Shown here: positions 31,856 to 33,864 of the stretch, piece after piece
How the letters are laid out: each line of letters opens with the position of its first letter
Position numbering within the stretch: position 1 is the first letter of the stretch
IMG/VR virus record: IMGVR_UViG_3300027870_000010
Location: 1-33,864 of that record
DNA length: 33,864 nucleotides
Source of the DNA: a virus
Direction: 5' to 3' (one strand)
Program-made: the position numbers and the translations under genes
The notes under the pieces: generated by a model
What the model was told of the DNA's origin: nothing
Database searches by the model: none
The model's input: the letters and a program-made list of their open reading frames with translations, nothing else

Positions 31856-32473
31856 CTATGCGGCAGGCGCCAACAAACTGAGGTGCTTGCGTACAGCGGC
31901 CACAGCTTCAGGAGTGCCGGCCACACCCAGGTCAGCCAGGACGGCATTCACGAACTGGGCGGCAAGTTCGGCCTGACGCTCAGCAAGGCGCACCTGACGT
32001 TCAGCCAGGCCAGCGGCGATAGCTTTCGCAGCGAACCCGGCAGCCCGATCCCGCTCATCCGATTCCAGCTTGGTGATGGCGCGAATGTATTCGCCGGTCT
32101 TCACCGGCTCGCCGGACTCGGTCACCGAGTAGGAGTCGCCGGTCAGCGCCTTCTCAAGGTTGTCTGCCTCGGCGACGATCCGTTCAAGCTCGTTGGCGTA
32201 CATGGCCGCACGAACCGCCGACTGGGCTACTAGGCGCAGCAGCAGCTCGCCGGGGTCAACCTTGGAGTCGCTGAGCCCCCAGTTGATGACCGCGTCACGA
32301 ACGGCTTCACGGGCCCGGATGACCGACACGGGTTTGCCTAAGTGTTTGCGGCAGGCGGCCGGGTCGCTGCCCCTGATGGCGAGCGCCCGGCATGGCTGCT
32401 TGTCGGCTTGCCGAAGTTTGGAGCATCGTGGCGCGTTGTCGCGGCCAACAGTGTCGGGGTTGGGGTTCGACAT
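31856..32473 (-). CDS. Probable terminase small subunit with zinc-binding N-terminus (205 aa)
   Basis: ATG 32473 with little ribosome-site signal, so a leaderless or distant start is possible. The N-terminus has C17, C28, C41 and H44 in the spacing of the phage zinc motif C-x10-C-x12-C-x2-H (NAPRCSKL, KQPCRALAIRGSD, ACRKHLG). A helical bundle follows (VIRAREAVRDAVINWGL, AAMYANELERIVAEADNLE, KLESDERDRAAGFAAKAIAA), with coiled-coil-like LAERQVRLAERQAELAAQF. The position directly upstream of the large subunit is the classical one for the small subunit, which binds DNA at the packaging site. There is no HTH motif that I can identify with certainty. Confidence 0.62.
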   Translation of the reverse strand: MSNPNPDTVGRDNAPRCSKLRQADKQPCRALAIRGSDPAACRKHLGKPVSVIRAREAVRDAVINWGLSDSKVDPGELLLRLVAQSAVRAAMYANELERIVAEADNLEKALTGDSYSVTESGEPVKTGEYIRAITKLESDERDRAAGFAAKAIAAGLAERQVRLAERQAELAAQFVNAVLADLGVAGTPEAVAAVRKHLSLLAPAA

Positions 32474-32651
32474 AGAACCACGATTCGATGTAGGGGATGA
32501 CGCTGTGTGAGCGTTTTTGGCGGGTGGTTGGTCTCAGCGCGGGATGGCCGGCATTATGCCCGTTTCGCGAAGCCGTCGGCGGTGACGCTAAGTGAGATGC
32601 GCGGTCAACGCCAGATCATGTGCAGTAGCCCGCCACGGAAATGGCCCTCGC

Positions 32652-33101
32652 CTACAGGCCGGCCCTGTATCGAAGTGGCGGATCGCTGCTTGGTGAGCCG
32701 GTTGGGCCACCGTGCGCAGCTCGGACCTTGTGCTGCGATGCGACGGCGTCAGGGTCGGTGTCAGCCGATGCGGCAGAGCGCTGATCTGCTGAACTGGCAG
32801 CATGTTTGTAGGAGCCGTCAGGCTGCACCTCGCAAACGCTGACCCGCGTGTGCCATGCGGCGGCACGCACCTCATCGGTGAGTGGCGCCCGCAGTGGCAC
32901 GGTGCGGATTTCGATAACCGGTTCGCGGTTGGCGCATAGGAATGAGCCTGTCTTGGCGCGCGGGGCTTGCCCATAGGCGTACGCCGTGTAGGTGATGGTG
33001 CCGTCGCCGACCTGAATTTCGGGATACCGGGGGAGCCATTCGCTGATGGCGTTGGCTTCAAGCCAGGCATCCACGGTGGCGTAGTGCGGGTCGGGAATCA
33101 T
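32652..33101 (-). CDS. Hypothetical protein with disordered tail (149 aa)
   Basis: The start is ATG 33101 with GGAGG 5 nt upstream; a second overlapping frame (32588-33070) is a shadow. The first 80 residues look folded (ATVDAWLEANAISEWLPRYP, VGDGTITYTAYAYGQAP, TGSFLCANREPVIEIRTVPL, VRAAAWHTRVSVCEVQPDG). The last 50 residues are Ser/Asp/Pro-rich and probably disordered. It lies between the cysteine protease and the small terminase and might be regulatory or a minor early-late protein. I recognise no family. The 178 bp from 32474 to 32651 that follow contain no gene that I can support. Confidence 0.58.
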   Translation of the reverse strand: MIPDPHYATVDAWLEANAISEWLPRYPEIQVGDGTITYTAYAYGQAPRAKTGSFLCANREPVIEIRTVPLRAPLTDEVRAAAWHTRVSVCEVQPDGSYKHAASSADQRSAASADTDPDAVASQHKVRAAHGGPTGSPSSDPPLRYRAGL

Positions 33102-33130
33102 TGGTTCCTCCGTGCGGGGTGAGGAGTGGG

Positions 33131-33829
33131 TTACTTCTGCCGGAGTGGCAAACAGGCTTCGCCCTGGTCGTCCAGCAGCTTGGCGAGGTCCTCGCCGCGG
33201 ATTTTGGCGGTGCCGTTGTCGCCCCAACTGGCAGACCAGGAGTTGCAGATCGTGAAGTAGCCGTCTTCGATGTTGACGCCGATGATCAGATAGCAGTGGC
33301 CGCCAGCGACAGCACCGGACACGTCGAGGAAACCGTCCGGGCCGGGGGTGAACATCTGCTGTAGCCACTTGGTGCCGACCACTACCGGGCCGTGCTGGGA
33401 GATGGCGGCAGCAACGTCGGTGATGTCGGTCGTCCAGTGGTACGAGGTGTAGAAGCCGCGACGCCTCGCCACCTTCGCCCCGGCCAGCACACTCGTGCCG
33501 CCGTAGACAGGCTTAGCGCCCGGGTATTCGCCGCCGCGCTGGCCGTCGCAACGCTGCGCGTCGTAGTAGAAACCGACCGCGTACGGGTGATCCAGTTCGG
33601 GATGCGGCATCGGCTCGGCGATCAGTTCGTGGCTGAAGCCGTGGCCGACGCACGAACCCTGCTGGCCCTGGTCGAGCACCTTCGAGATGGGCCACAGCCG
33701 GGACACAACCGGCGCTGCCTGGTCGAGGACAGCGGACATCGGGAAGTTGGCGCTGGCCGGGTCGTCCTGGTGGATGCGGCCTAGGCGAGGGTCGGTGACC
33801 GTGCTGCCATCGCGCAGGGTGTGAGTCAT
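33131..33829 (-). CDS. Papain-like (C1-type) cysteine protease (232 aa)
   Basis: ATG 33829 begins a protein without signal peptide or propeptide of the usual length. The papain active-site pattern is complete: oxyanion Q54 and nucleophile C60 in DQGQQGSCVGHGFS, H178 in GGHCYLII and N196 in CNSWSASWGDNG, the NSW-x-x-x-WG motif of the C1 family. The N-terminal 50 residues (DDPASANFPMSAVLDQAAP) may be an uncleaved leader. C1 peptidases occur in some actinophages and bacteria; the substrate here is unknown. Position first in the visible operon, before the terminase genes, suggests a role in virion maturation, in host protein cleavage or in defence/counter-defence. It probably stays in the cytoplasm or travels with the head. 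Confidence 0.85.
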   Translation of the reverse strand: MTHTLRDGSTVTDPRLGRIHQDDPASANFPMSAVLDQAAPVVSRLWPISKVLDQGQQGSCVGHGFSHELIAEPMPHPELDHPYAVGFYYDAQRCDGQRGGEYPGAKPVYGGTSVLAGAKVARRRGFYTSYHWTTDITDVAAAISQHGPVVVGTKWLQQMFTPGPDGFLDVSGAVAGGHCYLIIGVNIEDGYFTICNSWSASWGDNGTAKIRGEDLAKLLDDQGEACLPLRQK

Positions 33830-33864
33830 GGGGTGTGCCGCCTTCCGGACATGCCAAAAGAGCG

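Noticed and set aside
31412-32233. 273-aa plus-strand frame across the terminase genes
   Set aside because: It crosses two real genes on the other strand and has no features of its own.
32588-33070. Alternative 160-aa frame beside the 149-aa hypothetical gene
   Set aside because: The frame starting at 33101 has a GGAGG ribosome site and a folded-looking N-terminus; the other is Pro/Arg/Ser-rich and has neither.
1-33864. Integrase, att sites, tRNA genes, CRISPR array and insertion sequences
   Set aside because: I looked for recombinase-like products, tRNA-like folds and regular repeats and saw none; the element's ends are probably outside the window.

Overview
High-GC, actinobacterial-type DNA with a strong preference for G or C at the third codon position. 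It carries a mobile genetic element with two blocks that face each other. There are no rRNA, tRNA, CRISPR or insertion-sequence features that I can see. No integrase, excisionase, repressor, replication gene or att site lies in the window, so the ends of the element are outside it and the host genus cannot be named.

Left block, plus strand, positions 1-7796. It opens with a transfer module of the kind found in conjugative actinomycete plasmids and AICEs (pSAM2 style). The order is: a DUF2637/SpdB-like membrane protein whose 5' end lies outside the window, four small mostly membrane-associated Spd-like genes, a 662-aa FtsK/SpoIIIE (TraB-type) DNA translocase with a C-terminal winged helix, and a translationally coupled DUF457-type membrane metal-dependent hydrolase. 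Three small accessory genes follow: a lipoprotein, a 94-aa orphan and a secreted four-cysteine protein. Strong hairpins lie at 3630-3665, 7173-7215 and 7803-7852; the last separates the two convergent blocks.

Right block, minus strand, positions 33829 down to 7912. This is a nearly complete late operon of a long-tailed (siphovirus-type) phage. In transcription order it encodes: papain-like protease, orphan, probable small terminase, large terminase, portal-MuF fusion, ClpP-like protease with scaffold-like tail, capsid decoration protein, major capsid, several head accessory and connector proteins, neck protein, tail terminator, two small proteins, major tail protein, tail assembly chaperone G and G-T (through a -1 frameshift at CCCTTTC), 1.3-kaa tape measure, distal tail protein, Gp37-like hub, tail tip proteins, LamG-type fibre, GH25 endolysin and two small membrane lysis-cassette proteins. 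One plus-strand membrane-protein gene (22683-23036) interrupts this otherwise one-directional operon.

The most interesting possibility is that one element carries both a TraB double-stranded-DNA conjugation module and a full virion module, making it a phage/AICE hybrid or phage-plasmid. The alternative is two neighbouring elements that meet at the 7803-7852 terminator; the window alone cannot decide.
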